Assembly: GCF_035994185.1 (NCBI RefSeq)
Contig: NZ_CP108539.1
Location: 1-64,000, forward strand
From: Streptomyces sp. NBC_01217
GTDB taxonomy: Bacteria > Actinomycetota > Actinomycetes > Streptomycetales > Streptomycetaceae
Reading direction: 5' to 3'
Length of the DNA stretch: 64,000 nt
Shown here: positions 25,006 through 34,312 of the stretch, piece after piece
How the letters are laid out: every line of letters starts with the position of its first letter
How positions within the stretch are numbered: the first letter of the stretch is position 1
The notes under the pieces: model-generated
What the model saw: the letters and a program-made list of their open reading frames with translations, nothing else
Database searches by the model: none
Told to the model about the DNA's origin: nothing
Position numbers and translations under genes: made by a program

Positions 25006-25653
25006 ATGGACTGGCTCTCACCCGTTTCGGGACTCGTCGGCGCCCTGGTCGGTGCGGCGGCCTCATACTTCGGCACACACAAGGCACAGGCCAAGGCACT
25101 GGAGGACGCCAAGCAGGCCCGCCTAGAGGCCAAGCAGGACGCCGCCGTGGCCGCGCTCGCCGACACGTTCGGCCAGCTCCAGCGGCACGTACGACATGTA
25201 CCCCAGGCCCGAGAACGCGGCTTGGACCGCGAGCAGTTGGAACAACTCGCAGCCGTCCGGCAGGCATGGGACCAGGAGCTGGACGACATCATCGGTCCGG
25301 CGCGCATCGCCGTTGAGGCAATCCGCAACGAGGACCTACGCGCCCTGCTGCACGAGGCCATGGAGTTGCTGGACGCGTGGCAGTCCGGGCTTGAGTACGC
25401 CTACTACGGGCGGTCTCGGTCCTGGGTGCTGAGCGGCGTGATCAGCCACGCCGTGGCCTGCGTGGGCGCGTGGCAGCGGGAGGAGCGACTACCGGAACCG
25501 AGCTTCGCTTTCAAGGAAGCCCGATCCTCCTTGGAACTGAAGCGCGAGGAGTGGCAGCACGCCGACGAGGCCGAAGAGGAGTATCGCCGGGAGCAGCGTG
25601 TCCAGCGTGAGGCAGCGCGGGCTGAGCCGCCGTCAACGCCCCCGCAGTCCTAG
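25006..25653 (+). CDS. Membrane-anchored coiled-coil protein, 215 aa
   Basis: N-terminal hydrophobic segment (SPVSGLVGALVGAAASYFG, residues ~5-23) acts as anchor; the following 'KAQAKALEDAKQARLEAKQD' is a coiled coil, then helices to ~190 and a charged tail. The design resembles small Streptomyces anchor proteins of unknown role. No catalytic motif. The start ATG 25006 has no strong ribosome site. Confidence 0.6.
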   Translation: MDWLSPVSGLVGALVGAAASYFGTHKAQAKALEDAKQARLEAKQDAAVAALADTFGQLQRHVRHVPQARERGLDREQLEQLAAVRQAWDQELDDIIGPARIAVEAIRNEDLRALLHEAMELLDAWQSGLEYAYYGRSRSWVLSGVISHAVACVGAWQREERLPEPSFAFKEARSSLELKREEWQHADEAEEEYRREQRVQREAARAEPPSTPPQS

Positions 25654-25668
25654 TAGTCCTGCGGGGTC

Positions 25669-26592
25669 CTAAGCCGTGATCGGAATCCCGGCGACCCGAC
25701 CCCAGACCAGCAGCAAGCGATTGGCGGCAGGTCCTGCGTTCCCGTTCGGCCACCCGAAATGGGCGTAGAGACGGCTCAGCATCCCAACCACAGCTATGGG
25801 TACTCCAGCAAGGTTCTGTGCCGTCTGCTGCGGCGTGGCTTCGATTGTCCCGAAGGCATCGCCGTGTGTGTGGTCAAGGAGTGCGCCGCGATGGGTGAAG
25901 AACTGCATCATGCCGTGTTCCCGGCCGTGACCGACGGCGCTCATCGTCTGGTACGAGAAGGCGCCCAGGCCGTTTCCCTGACCGACGAGAGCTTCAACCA
26001 GATCAGTTGCGCCTACCGGCTTCGTGGCCTCGGGCCCGGCTATGAAAGGGGCACGCTTCCTGTCCCTGAGGTTCCGCAGGGTCAGGCCGTGGCGGCGGGC
26101 AGAGTCGACGACGCTCTTGATCTGGGAATCGAGGTGGTCGAGGGCTACCTGAGCCTCGGCGAAGCCCTCTCCCCGCACTATTTCGACAAGGCGCTGCCTT
26201 TCCCACAGCGCCACCAGGCGGTCGCTCTGTTGGCGCCGAATGCGTTCGAGAGGCGATACGCCGGGTTCAAGCAGGTAGTAGCACCGGGCGGCGATTTCGA
26301 TCGTGCTGCGCGCTACTGATGAGGGCCCGTAGACGGAGACAGGGTTCTGTGTGCGCAGCAGGATGGCCAGGCCCGCTAGATGATCCATGGCCAGGTTGGC
26401 TAGGTGCGCTCCCGTGATGTTGGCGTTGCGCGATGGTTTTGCGGCCCAATCATCGGTGTACGGCTCGCTTGCTACCTCCAGGGCCGCGGGGGAGCCGGGG
26501 AGGAAGCCGTGGTGGGTAGCGAAGTCGTGCGCGAACGGCTCGTGCACCGCGAGAAGGGCGGTGGCCAAGTCGTCCCATGGATCGGAAGACAT
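25669..26592 (-). CDS. Hypothetical protein, 307 aa
   Basis: ATG 26592 (MSSDPWDDLATALLAVHEPF...). The protein is largely helical. A central block 'ARSTIEIAARCYYLLEPGVS' with 'RLVALWERQRLVEI' after it, and 'TMSAVGHGREHGMMQFF', look like conserved positions of a helical bundle, possibly HEPN-related, but I cannot assign it. Convergent with the 25006 gene (15 bp between stops). Confidence 0.6.
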   Translation of the reverse strand: MSSDPWDDLATALLAVHEPFAHDFATHHGFLPGSPAALEVASEPYTDDWAAKPSRNANITGAHLANLAMDHLAGLAILLRTQNPVSVYGPSSVARSTIEIAARCYYLLEPGVSPLERIRRQQSDRLVALWERQRLVEIVRGEGFAEAQVALDHLDSQIKSVVDSARRHGLTLRNLRDRKRAPFIAGPEATKPVGATDLVEALVGQGNGLGAFSYQTMSAVGHGREHGMMQFFTHRGALLDHTHGDAFGTIEATPQQTAQNLAGVPIAVVGMLSRLYAHFGWPNGNAGPAANRLLLVWGRVAGIPITA

Positions 26593-26759
26593 GACGGCAA
26601 GGTACGCGGACCTGGCAGCCGGAACGTACCGATTTAGCGTGCCTGCTTCACGCCGTCGAAGCTGATCAATGAAGTTGGTGCCGCCGCTGGTGGCCGCTCG
26701 AAAGGTGACGGCCCGTCCCCGTGGATCGGCACGGACCGTCTCGTGGGCGAGTAAGCGGA

Positions 26760-26936
26760 TCAGGTGTTGGCGAGGAGTTTGTATCTGGTGGCGTGGATCT
26801 CCATGCGGACGGCGTCGACTCCGTACACACTGAACTCGGAACGGACTTCCGCCGCGTCGCGATCCTCGATGAACTTCCACGTCAGGGCGTCGACTTCGAG
26901 GACGGCCCAGTCCAGAGCTGCGAGGTCTGCCGCCAT
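26760..26936 (-). CDS. Short ORF of 58 aa, possibly the tail of a lost gene
   Basis: On the minus strand ATG 26936 opens MAADLAALDWAVLEVDALTW..., ending MEIHATRYKLLANT. The composition is clearly protein-like and the reading continues upstream in frame ('ALWDTDASERGNGSAG'), so it may be the C-terminus of a larger gene cut by the IS630-type fragment next to it. Family not recognised. Confidence 0.35.
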   Translation of the reverse strand: MAADLAALDWAVLEVDALTWKFIEDRDAAEVRSEFSVYGVDAVRMEIHATRYKLLANT

Positions 26937-27109
26937 GCCGGCCGAGCCGTTCCCGCGCTCGGAGGCGTCGGTGTCCCACAGGGCGCTGGAGGGGGGCCGG
27001 TGTCGGAGGCGAGCCGCGCGCGTGCAGCGGTAGCCGCCGACGGCCCCGGCAACGTCCCGGCCACCGCCGGGAGGGGTCCACGGCGACCCATCTGCGGCAT
27101 CGCGCCGAC

Positions 27110-27286
27110 TTACGGCTGCCGCACGATCCGACGCCGATGTTCCTCAACCCCCATGCCCTGCGCGGATAACAGCACCATCTGGGCCCGCCGCCAAATCACC
27201 ACCGAACCGGTGCCTCTGCGGATTATCCGTAGCAACCGCCGGCCCTCGTCGTCCTCAATCTCCCGGACCTTCACACGTTCAGCCAC
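27110..27286 (-). pseudogene. N-terminal fragment of an IS630-type transposase
   Basis: GTG 27286 opens VAERVKVREIEDDEGRRLLR, then 'GSVVIWRRAQMVLLSAQG', the N-terminal helix-turn-helix start of common Streptomyces IS630 transposases. After 'QGM' the frame departs from the family and stops. Only ~45 residues remain. Confidence 0.65.
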
Positions 27287-27436
27287 CTGATCATTCTGGC
27301 CGTCCTTTTCCGGACTAAGAGAACGATCAAGGTGGGCCCCTTCCATTCAGTCCAGCAAGCCGTGACACTCCCTGCTGCGTTCTCGGCTAGAAGGCTGAGG
27401 GGCTTTCTATGGCGGGGCGGTGGGTACGGGGGAGGC

Positions 27437-28693
27437 ATGGAGCAAGGGATGGGGCGGCCAGGTTGGGTGCTCGGCGGGCGGTATCGCGTCGGGAACCAGC
27501 TGGGGCACGGCGGGTACGGGCGGGTGTGGGAGGCGTACGACGAGGTCCTGAGCCGCCGGGTGGCAGTCAAGGCAGTGGGGCCGACGGACCCGGGGGCGGT
27601 GCTTGCGGAGCGGTTCGCGCGTGAGGTCGCCCGGCTGGACCATCCGAACCTCGTCACCGTGTACGAACTCGTGGAGGCGGACGGAGTGGTGTGGTCTGTC
27701 ATGCCGTTCGTCTCCGGTCCGTCGCTCGCCGAGTACCTGGCCGAGAACGGCCGGATGTCCGGCGAGCGGGTGCGGGAGGTGGCGAAGGCGCTGCTTGACG
27801 CGCTGGCCGCGCTGCACGAGGCCGGAGTCGTCCACGGGGATGTGCGGCCCGCCAACGTCCTTATGGCCGAGGGGGGATGGATGCTGTTGCCGGGCGTCGA
27901 CGCCATGGCGCGGGACGACGACTCCGACACCATCGAGCACGACGGGTGGATCGTCGCCACCGCGGACTACATCGCCCCTGAGCGGCTGCACGGCGCCCCC
28001 CAGGCGCCGAGCAACGACCTGTTCTCCCTGGGGGCGATACTCCACGAGCTCGTCACGGGACGTCCGCCGTTCCAGCGGGGTGACGTCTGGGGAACCTTGG
28101 CGGCGGTGGCGCGCGAGGAGCCGCCACCCCTCGGTCACATCGGCGAACTCGGGCGGCTCATCGATGGGCTGCTGGACAAGGACCCTGAGCGACGACTGAC
28201 GGCGGCCCAGGCTCGGCGGGTACTCGACTGGGCGCAGGAAGAGGCGTACGCGGTGTCCACACCGAGTATGGCGACGCCCTGGTCGGCGCGTAGGAACACG
28301 GTCGGCCTCGCGAGTTTGCTGCTGTTGCCCCTCTTGATGCTTGCAGCAGTGCTGGTCTGGACAGCGCCGCGGGCCCACGTTGCCGCGGGCAACGTGTCAG
28401 ACCTCTTCGTCTCCCTGCTGCCCTGGGCGCTGTTCACCCTCGGTCTCTGTGTGCTCGCCGTACAGGTGCGGGCAGCACTGACGCGACATCGCGCACGAGT
28501 GAAGGAGCCGGTGCCCGTGTGGCGGTGCTACGCGCGGTCGCTCGCACCGCCCGCACGGTGGACCGACGAAGAGCGGGCCCGGCGCCGCGCCGCCGCCGAA
28601 CAAGCCGTAAACGAGGCGCTGTTGACGGTCGACCGGCGGGTGGCGTCCGCGTCGCCGGGCCCGGGTGAGGGCAGGGGGACGACCGATGTCTGA
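27437..28693 (+). CDS. Ser/Thr kinase-like membrane protein lacking the DFG aspartate
   Basis: A 418-residue protein with a kinase domain (residues ~16-275). Present: glycine loop GHGGYG (23-28), lysine K45 (VAVK), E63, catalytic-loop HGDVRPAN (D135, N140) and the IAPER motif. The magnesium-binding DFG is replaced by LLPGVDAM (151-157), so ATP chemistry may be lost or altered. Two hydrophobic helices (~293-312 and ~325-345) follow, then a basic tail, so the kinase domain faces the cytoplasm. ATG 27437 has GGGGGAGG upstream; a longer frame upstream lacks coding character. It overlaps the next gene by 8 bp. Confidence 0.8.
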   Translation: MEQGMGRPGWVLGGRYRVGNQLGHGGYGRVWEAYDEVLSRRVAVKAVGPTDPGAVLAERFAREVARLDHPNLVTVYELVEADGVVWSVMPFVSGPSLAEYLAENGRMSGERVREVAKALLDALAALHEAGVVHGDVRPANVLMAEGGWMLLPGVDAMARDDDSDTIEHDGWIVATADYIAPERLHGAPQAPSNDLFSLGAILHELVTGRPPFQRGDVWGTLAAVAREEPPPLGHIGELGRLIDGLLDKDPERRLTAAQARRVLDWAQEEAYAVSTPSMATPWSARRNTVGLASLLLLPLLMLAAVLVWTAPRAHVAAGNVSDLFVSLLPWALFTLGLCVLAVQVRAALTRHRARVKEPVPVWRCYARSLAPPARWTDEERARRRAAAEQAVNEALLTVDRRVASASPGPGEGRGTTDV

Positions 28694-29030
28694 CCAGGAC
28701 ACACCGCCCGCCGACACGCCTGCCTGGATGATGCCGTCCTTTCCCGAGGCCGACGAGGCGCGGAAGTGGCAGGAGATCGACCCGAGCCACCTCGCTTGGC
28801 GGCGGGACCTCGTGGAGCGCCAACTGCACCGGGAGCGCCTCGACCAGTGGGTGGGGTACGGCTTCCGGCTACTTGAGCACGTGATCGTGGTGGGGTTTGG
28901 TGTGGCCTTCGTCTGGCTGGGGTTCTACGCCGTGGACCACAAGGTGTCGGCGCAGGTCGTGCCCATGATCGGTGGGGGCGTGGCGGGGCTCGCGGGAGCA
29001 GTGCTTGCGGTGCGAAACCGGCGTGAGTGA
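28686..29030 (+). CDS. Small two-helix membrane protein, partner of the kinase-like gene
   Basis: A 114-residue protein starting inside the end of the kinase-like gene (8-bp overlap), so expressed with it. The N-terminal half is acidic and charged; two transmembrane helices follow (around 'VIVVGFGVAFVWLGFYAV' and 'VVPMIGGGVAGLAGAVLAV'). It may form a complex with the kinase-like protein in the membrane. No family assigned. Confidence 0.6.
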   Translation: MSDQDTPPADTPAWMMPSFPEADEARKWQEIDPSHLAWRRDLVERQLHRERLDQWVGYGFRLLEHVIVVGFGVAFVWLGFYAVDHKVSAQVVPMIGGGVAGLAGAVLAVRNRRE

Positions 29031-29059
29031 GCCGTCGCCTTGGGACGCCCTGCATTCGG

Positions 29060-29356
29060 TCAGGGCTGCTCCGGCCGGGGCCCGGATTCTCCCGTTCCTG
29101 GTTGAGGTGGGGGTGCGGAGTCGGTGAAGACGGGCATGCCGAGGTCGACCAGCTGGGGGCGTCCGTCAGCGGGGGTGTTCTTGAGGCTGTTGAGCTTGGC
29201 CATCGCGGCGTCGAAGCTGACCTGGAGACCCTCGACTTCTCCGAGCCAGCCGTTGCCGCGGGCCTCGCGGATGCGGTCGCGGAGGTTCTGGATGATCTCG
29301 ATGATGCGGCCACGCTGGCGGGGGTCGATCTGGAGGACCGGGCAGCGGATGCAGGC
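29060..29356 (-). pseudogene. C-terminal remnant of a large tyrosine recombinase
   Basis: The frame reads ACIRCPVLQIDPRQRGRIIE..., later GNGWLGEVEGLQVSFDAAMA and DLGMPVF. It matches the tail of the 801-residue recombinase (CVRCPLLLVDP..., GWLGEVAAIETTMAAA, LGMPNI). A TAA at 29357-29359 cuts it from any upstream catalytic domain. So a third large recombinase gene once ended here. Confidence 0.75.
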
Positions 29357-29487
29357 TTATCCGAACCAGTCCAGCTCGACGCTGAGCTCGTCCGCGAAGT
29401 GCGTTCGCGACGGAAAGTAGTCGTGAAGAAGCCGGGCGACAGGCCGTCCCGGGCGTGTCGCGCTCCGGGATGGGCCGTTACGCGGGC

Positions 29488-29973
29488 CTAATGGGAGAAC
29501 ACGTAGGTTCGGACGGGGTCGAGGTGCAGTTCGTAGGGCCCGAAGCAGTCCGCCGCGAGCGTCGCGACGGCGGCGCCGTAGGGACAGGCTCGGTTGAGTC
29601 CTTCGTTGCCGGTCGGCCCGCAGCAGCCGATGCCGTTCTCCCAGTTGGGCAGCGGTTGAAGGTCGGGGGCGTCCTCCGGGTGCATCAGCACCGTGCCCGG
29701 GACGCCCGCCGAGACAACGAAGCCCTCCTCACGGCAGACCAGCGGCCCTCGGGTCTGAGCCGGCTTCGGGTCCTCCTGATCGTCCTGCACGACGTAGGGA
29801 GGCCCCCAGGGCTCGGGATCGATCGCGTAGCGGCCCCGCGGAAGGGTGGAGGGGGCCCGGCGTGTCTCTTTGTCCCGGTCGTGTTCGTCGTCGGAGACGT
29901 TGGGGACGGCGGCCAGCTCGGCCAGCTCCGGCGTGATCGCGGTGCCGCACTTGGAACAGAGAAAGACGGTCAT
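29488..29973 (-). CDS. Conserved Streptomyces zinc-ribbon-type protein
   Basis: A 161-residue protein from ATG 29973 (MTVFLCSKCGTAITPELAEL). It has a CxxC pair at the N-terminus, 'GCCGPTGNEGLNRACPYG' with further Cys near residues 120-140, and a fixed tail 'CFGPYELHLDPVRTYVF'. I recognise this as a protein type found widely in Streptomyces, of unknown function. The frame extends upstream but without coding character. Next to the recombinase cluster; no clear operon partner. Confidence 0.7.
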   Translation of the reverse strand: MTVFLCSKCGTAITPELAELAAVPNVSDDEHDRDKETRRAPSTLPRGRYAIDPEPWGPPYVVQDDQEDPKPAQTRGPLVCREEGFVVSAGVPGTVLMHPEDAPDLQPLPNWENGIGCCGPTGNEGLNRACPYGAAVATLAADCFGPYELHLDPVRTYVFSH

Positions 29974-30154
29974 CCCCTCGTTGTAGTCCTCGGGACTGCT
30001 GCTTCGCACCTTCGTTTGGCTGCTCGGAGTCGATGCGCGCGACAACGCTGCGGAAATCGGGCATGCCGAGGTAGGCAGTGGTGTGCCGCGCGGCGACGTC
30101 GCGCATCGGGGGAGCTTCTGTTTGGCGGCGACCAGCACCTCGCATCACTCGACG

Positions 30155-30499
30155 CTACTGGGCCTTGGCGTTCCCGGATTCGGTTGCAAGCGCGGCCATC
30201 TCGCGCAGGCGCTCGTAGTACTCGACCGCACCGCCCTCATCGCTGATCGATGGCACGACCTTCTCCAGAGCCGCGAGGCACCGGAGCAAGATGCTGCGGC
30301 GCCGCTCATCAAGGGGGCCGGACAGGGACGAGGAGACACAGCCGGCGATGTCCGCGTCCAGCATCACCATGTCTTCGCCCTCGATGTCCTGGCCGCGTAG
30401 GTGCGGCGGGAACGTCGCGCGCTTGTGCTCGTCCCACAGCCGTGAGAGCAGGTCCAGTTCCGGTTCGCTCATGTTCGCGATCATGCCGCACGCACCCAT
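30155..30499 (-). CDS. Small hypothetical protein, 114 aa
   Basis: ATG 30499 has GGAGG 7 bp upstream; an ATG at residue 10 (MSEPELDLLSRLWDEHKRAT) is an alternative. The protein is acidic and helical ('EGEDMVMLDADIAGCVSS' mid-protein). It follows the large recombinase gene on the same strand with 47 bp between, the place where Tn554-type units carry their small accessory gene tnpC, but I see no sequence proof of that role. Confidence 0.6.
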   Translation of the reverse strand: MGACGMIANMSEPELDLLSRLWDEHKRATFPPHLRGQDIEGEDMVMLDADIAGCVSSSLSGPLDERRRSILLRCLAALEKVVPSISDEGGAVEYYERLREMAALATESGNAKAQ

Positions 30500-30546
30500 G
30501 AGAGGTCCTCCATTTTGTGCGCTGGAGATCCCGAACGTATCGGTGC

Positions 30547-32952
30547 TCAGTCCTCCGAATCGGCGCTGCATCGTCCGGCGTCCCGGCGGATGTTGGGCAT
30601 GCCGAGGTGGACGGTGGACGGCTGGGCTGCACGCTCGCGCATGGCCTCCAGCTTCTGCGCGGCGGCGGCCATGGTGGTCTCGATGGCGGCGACCTCGCCG
30701 AGCCAGCCCTGGTCCTTGGCCTCCTGGAGGCGGTCGACGAGGTTGGCGTGGATCTCCTGGAGGCGTGGCATCTGGGCCGGGTCGACGAGCAGTAGGGGAC
30801 ATCTGACACAGGCGTTTTCATGCTGGCACGGGGTCGCGTAGTCGCGGCCGCAGGTCCCCAAGGCAACCTTGCGCAGTTCGAAGTGGGCCAGGAACTCGTC
30901 CCACTCGGTGGCGGTGAGCTCGCGGTACTCCTCGCTGGGCCGCTCGGTTCTGCGGCGGGCAATGAAGGCCCGGTGATGGGAGATCACGTCCTCCGGGTAG
31001 ATCGCGGCATAACCCATGGTGGTGTCCAAAGCGGTGTGGCCGCAGATCTTCGCCGCGATGTGCGGCGGCAGGCCGGATCGGATGGCGTCGGTCACGAAGA
31101 TCCTTCTGAAGTCATGGGGGCGCCATTCGAGCGGGTCGCGGGCCACGGTGATCTGGGCGGACTGCGAGGTCGCGACCAGGCACTCGCGGATGTAGCTGCG
31201 GGTCAGCGGCCGGTCCTCGGTGCCGTACCGTCGTTGGAACAGGAACGGCATGGGCGGGCTCCAGGTCTGCTCGAAAACGTCGTAGGCCGACACCAGCGGC
31301 AGGGCGGCGTTCCCGGCCCGGACCCGGAAGATGACCGCGGTCAGCACCTCCGCCAGTTCCGGGGAGACCAGCAGCAGGCGCTCCGCATCGGTCTTGGACG
31401 GGGCGACCTGCAGCATCGGCACCATTTCGCCGGTGGTGGGCAGGGTGTAGGCGATGAAGCTGTGGTGGGTGAGCTCCAGCATCTCCTCGATCCGGATGCC
31501 GGTGTGCCGCAGCACCTCCACCGTCGCCCAGGACCAGAACGCCGCCTCCTCCTCGTGGGTCAGGTTCCGCCGCCTGCCGGTGGCCACCTCGGTGACGTAG
31601 AAGCGGCGGGCCTGACCGGACCCGCAGCGCTCAAACTCCTTTCCGGCGACGAGGAACCGATCTCCGGTCAGTGTCGCGCGGGCCTTGGTGATGCGGGCCA
31701 TGGTGTCCTTGCGCTGCCGGTCGACGGCGCGAAGCAGGGCGGGCAGCAGCGGCAGTTGGGTCCTGGTTCGCTGGTCCATCCGGGACTTGACCCTGGCCTT
31801 GGACTTCTTCGTCGCGCACTCGTTCGCCTTGATCGGACACGGCGCGACCCAGGGTGCCCACCGTGCCGGATCGTCGGCGGCCCAGCGGGCGATGTCCTGG
31901 TAGAACGCCCGGACGAACACCAGCTCGCTGCGGAAGTTCACCCGCGGCCGCACCGGGTGGCCCTGGACGTCACGGATGAAGGCCAGGCGTTCCTTCCACG
32001 CCTGCGCGACCTCAGGTGTCAGCCGCAGCGAGTCGATGCCGGGATGGTGGATCTCCAGGTCGCGCCAGAACAGCCGGCACAGGTTGCGGGCGATGGAACG
32101 CAACGAGACGTGGTCGAGCTCGGGAGCCCGCTCGGTGAAGTACTCGACCAGCAGGTCACGGACGGCCCGGCATTCAATGCCGTACGCGTCGACGATCTGC
32201 TCGACGCTGCGGCGGCCCTCGATGCGAAGTGCCCGCAGCCGCAGCGGTGCGCTGGCCGGGAGCACGCCGGTCTCCTTGAGCAGGGCGTAGAACAGCGGCC
32301 GGCCCGCGCTGCCCCGGAAGTGGTGTTCCTCCAGAGCGGCAGTCAGCTCAATGCAGTCGCCGACGGTGATGTCGCTGACCAGGCCGCCCTTTCGGATCAC
32401 GATCCAGGTGAGCTTGTTCAGCGCGTCGGACCTCGCTGTGGCTGTCGCATGCTGAGCCAGCTGTTCGAGCCGCTGGAAGGCATCGGGGTCGCTGGCGGCC
32501 CGGGACTCGGCGAGCATCACCGTCACGCGCTGCCGCAGCAACCACGGGTAGCTGGGGCGGATCGCCTGCCCGGCGACCAAGAGCACCAGTCCCGTGGCCA
32601 GTTCATCGCGCCAGTGGCTCTTGGGCGTGCCGCGTGCCTGCAGGGGCAGATCGGTCCACTCGAAGCCGGCGTCGTCCGCCCCGCTGGCCATCCAGCGATC
32701 CTGCCAGGTCTCTCCGGGCTGGCCTTCGAGCCAGTCCAGCAGCTTCCCCAGGCCCCGTCGCCGGGTCTTGTCGCGGGTCAGGCCCGCACCGGGGTCGGTG
32801 AACAATCCCAGCAGCCGCTCGACCAGGCTCTCCCGGCTCTGACGGGTCTGCCACCAGCTCGCTTCGCCGACTCGCGGTTCCCACTCCAGCGCTTTGTCTA
32901 CCTCAGGTGACTCGACGGTCCTGGCAACGTCGACGTTCGCGGTCGGGTTCAC
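30547..32952 (-). CDS. Large tyrosine recombinase (TnpB-like), second unit
   Basis: An 801-residue recombinase. The catalytic set is complete in the C-terminal half: R in 'HTGIRIEEMLEL', 'PHDFRRIFVTD' (HxxR), 'KICGHTALDTTMGYAAIY' (H and nucleophile Y). After it come zinc-binding cysteines 'LGTCGRDYATPCQHENACV' with RCP following, and a helical tail. The long N-terminal half (~1-430) resembles the DNA-binding part of TnpB from Tn554-type elements. Its GTG start overlaps the stop of the preceding small recombinase (GTGA), so the two are translated together. Confidence 0.88.
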   Translation of the reverse strand: MNPTANVDVARTVESPEVDKALEWEPRVGEASWWQTRQSRESLVERLLGLFTDPGAGLTRDKTRRRGLGKLLDWLEGQPGETWQDRWMASGADDAGFEWTDLPLQARGTPKSHWRDELATGLVLLVAGQAIRPSYPWLLRQRVTVMLAESRAASDPDAFQRLEQLAQHATATARSDALNKLTWIVIRKGGLVSDITVGDCIELTAALEEHHFRGSAGRPLFYALLKETGVLPASAPLRLRALRIEGRRSVEQIVDAYGIECRAVRDLLVEYFTERAPELDHVSLRSIARNLCRLFWRDLEIHHPGIDSLRLTPEVAQAWKERLAFIRDVQGHPVRPRVNFRSELVFVRAFYQDIARWAADDPARWAPWVAPCPIKANECATKKSKARVKSRMDQRTRTQLPLLPALLRAVDRQRKDTMARITKARATLTGDRFLVAGKEFERCGSGQARRFYVTEVATGRRRNLTHEEEAAFWSWATVEVLRHTGIRIEEMLELTHHSFIAYTLPTTGEMVPMLQVAPSKTDAERLLLVSPELAEVLTAVIFRVRAGNAALPLVSAYDVFEQTWSPPMPFLFQRRYGTEDRPLTRSYIRECLVATSQSAQITVARDPLEWRPHDFRRIFVTDAIRSGLPPHIAAKICGHTALDTTMGYAAIYPEDVISHHRAFIARRRTERPSEEYRELTATEWDEFLAHFELRKVALGTCGRDYATPCQHENACVRCPLLLVDPAQMPRLQEIHANLVDRLQEAKDQGWLGEVAAIETTMAAAAQKLEAMRERAAQPSTVHLGMPNIRRDAGRCSADSED

Positions 32953-34205
32953 CGGCTTTCGCCGCCCGCAGCCGAGGTACCGAACAGCGCTGCCAGCACC
33001 TCGGTGCGGTAACCCGGCGCCGACGGGGCCGGCGGCTTGGCCTGCTCGGCGCGCTGTCGCTCATGGTGGGCCAGGACGTGGGCGACGACCTCATCGGGCG
33101 TGGGAGCGATGTAAATTTCCGTGGTGGTGATGTGCGCATGCCCCATGACCCACTGCACGTCGGCGAGGGTCAGGTTCGGATCGCGGACCATCCTCTTGGC
33201 CGCGCTGTGCCGCAGGTCGTGCAGGGTCCAGTTCGCGCCGAGCAGCTGGTTGGCACGGGTGAAGACCATCCGGGCCGCGTCGTACTCCAGCGGGCGGAAG
33301 GGCCGTCGCAGCGTCCACCACAGCGGCTCCGACGGGTGCTTGGGGATCATGCCGCGCAGGTCTTGCTGGTAGAGCCGCAGCCATACGAACGCGTCGGCGG
33401 AGGCGGGAAGGTGCTGCAGGACCTGGCTGCCCTTGCGGACCACGCCGATCGTCTGGTCCCCGGGCGAGACCAGGCCCTGCGGGACACCCAGCAGCTCAGA
33501 GGCGCGGGCACCGGTGGAGATGTAGAACGCGATCAGAGCCCTGTCCCGGTTGTACTTCAACCCGGCGAACAGGTCGTTGAACGCCTGGTCAGGAATGATC
33601 CTCGGGGTCGGCTTGGGCTCCTTGGGCTGATAGGTGCCCCGGCGCATGGGCTGCCGGAACGGCTGCATCGGGTTGTGATGCGCATTCGGACTGCCCTCGT
33701 CGGCAGCCCCTCCCTGCGGGAACGGGTTGATCAGCGGCCGGCCGTGGGTCTCGCGGTGGTACTCGTAAAACGACCGGATCACCGCGCGAGCGTGCCGCCT
33801 GGTCCGAGCGGCATAGTTCTCGCCGGGCGCGGCTTTCCCCGTGACCGGATTCACCGAGCCCGGGGCGGGTGCGTCGGGACGGCGCCGCCGGGGCGGCTTC
33901 TTCGTGGTCTTCAGCCACAGCGCGAAGTCACGGGCCTCGACGCGGCTCGCCAGATGCCAGGGGACGTCCACGGCGCGTAAGAACCGGACCCACGCCAACA
34001 GCTCATAGGCATAGGACCGCAACGACGTTGGACTCGCGTCGTCGGAGAGCATGTGGTGCAGGAACTCACTGACCGCCGCCACCTCAGTGCCATCAGCGTC
34101 TACAAGCCGGAACGGCCGCAGCGGGTCATCGCTCTTCTCGACGCGGCCGACCCTCGCCACCTTCAACGCCGCCACGTCCCGGACCGTCGTGCTCTGCTCT
34201 GGCAT
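32949..34205 (-). CDS. Small tyrosine recombinase (TnpA-like), second unit
   Basis: 418 residues from ATG 34205, which has a GGAGG site; a longer frame upstream overlaps the preceding gene but lacks coding character. SAM-like N-terminal core-binding domain (~50-150) and catalytic domain with R ('STGARASELLGV'), HDLRH and 'VMGHAHITTTEIYIA' (H, Y). Close in layout to the 36562 gene; it heads a two-gene unit with the 801-residue recombinase. Paired recombinases of this kind act together on one element. Confidence 0.87.
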   Translation of the reverse strand: MPEQSTTVRDVAALKVARVGRVEKSDDPLRPFRLVDADGTEVAAVSEFLHHMLSDDASPTSLRSYAYELLAWVRFLRAVDVPWHLASRVEARDFALWLKTTKKPPRRRRPDAPAPGSVNPVTGKAAPGENYAARTRRHARAVIRSFYEYHRETHGRPLINPFPQGGAADEGSPNAHHNPMQPFRQPMRRGTYQPKEPKPTPRIIPDQAFNDLFAGLKYNRDRALIAFYISTGARASELLGVPQGLVSPGDQTIGVVRKGSQVLQHLPASADAFVWLRLYQQDLRGMIPKHPSEPLWWTLRRPFRPLEYDAARMVFTRANQLLGANWTLHDLRHSAAKRMVRDPNLTLADVQWVMGHAHITTTEIYIAPTPDEVVAHVLAHHERQRAEQAKPPAPSAPGYRTEVLAALFGTSAAGGESR

Positions 34206-34312
34206 CCATACCTCCACGGGCCGACCTACTCGACGACACGCGATGAAACCAGATCCACCACCACACGCGCAGTCGCCGCCACCCGCCAGTAGGGGCCACA
34301 ACCCCCTTGTCG

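Noticed and set aside
30820..32910. 696-aa plus-strand open frame
   Set aside because: Exact antisense of the 801-aa recombinase, low-complexity Gly/Val-rich.
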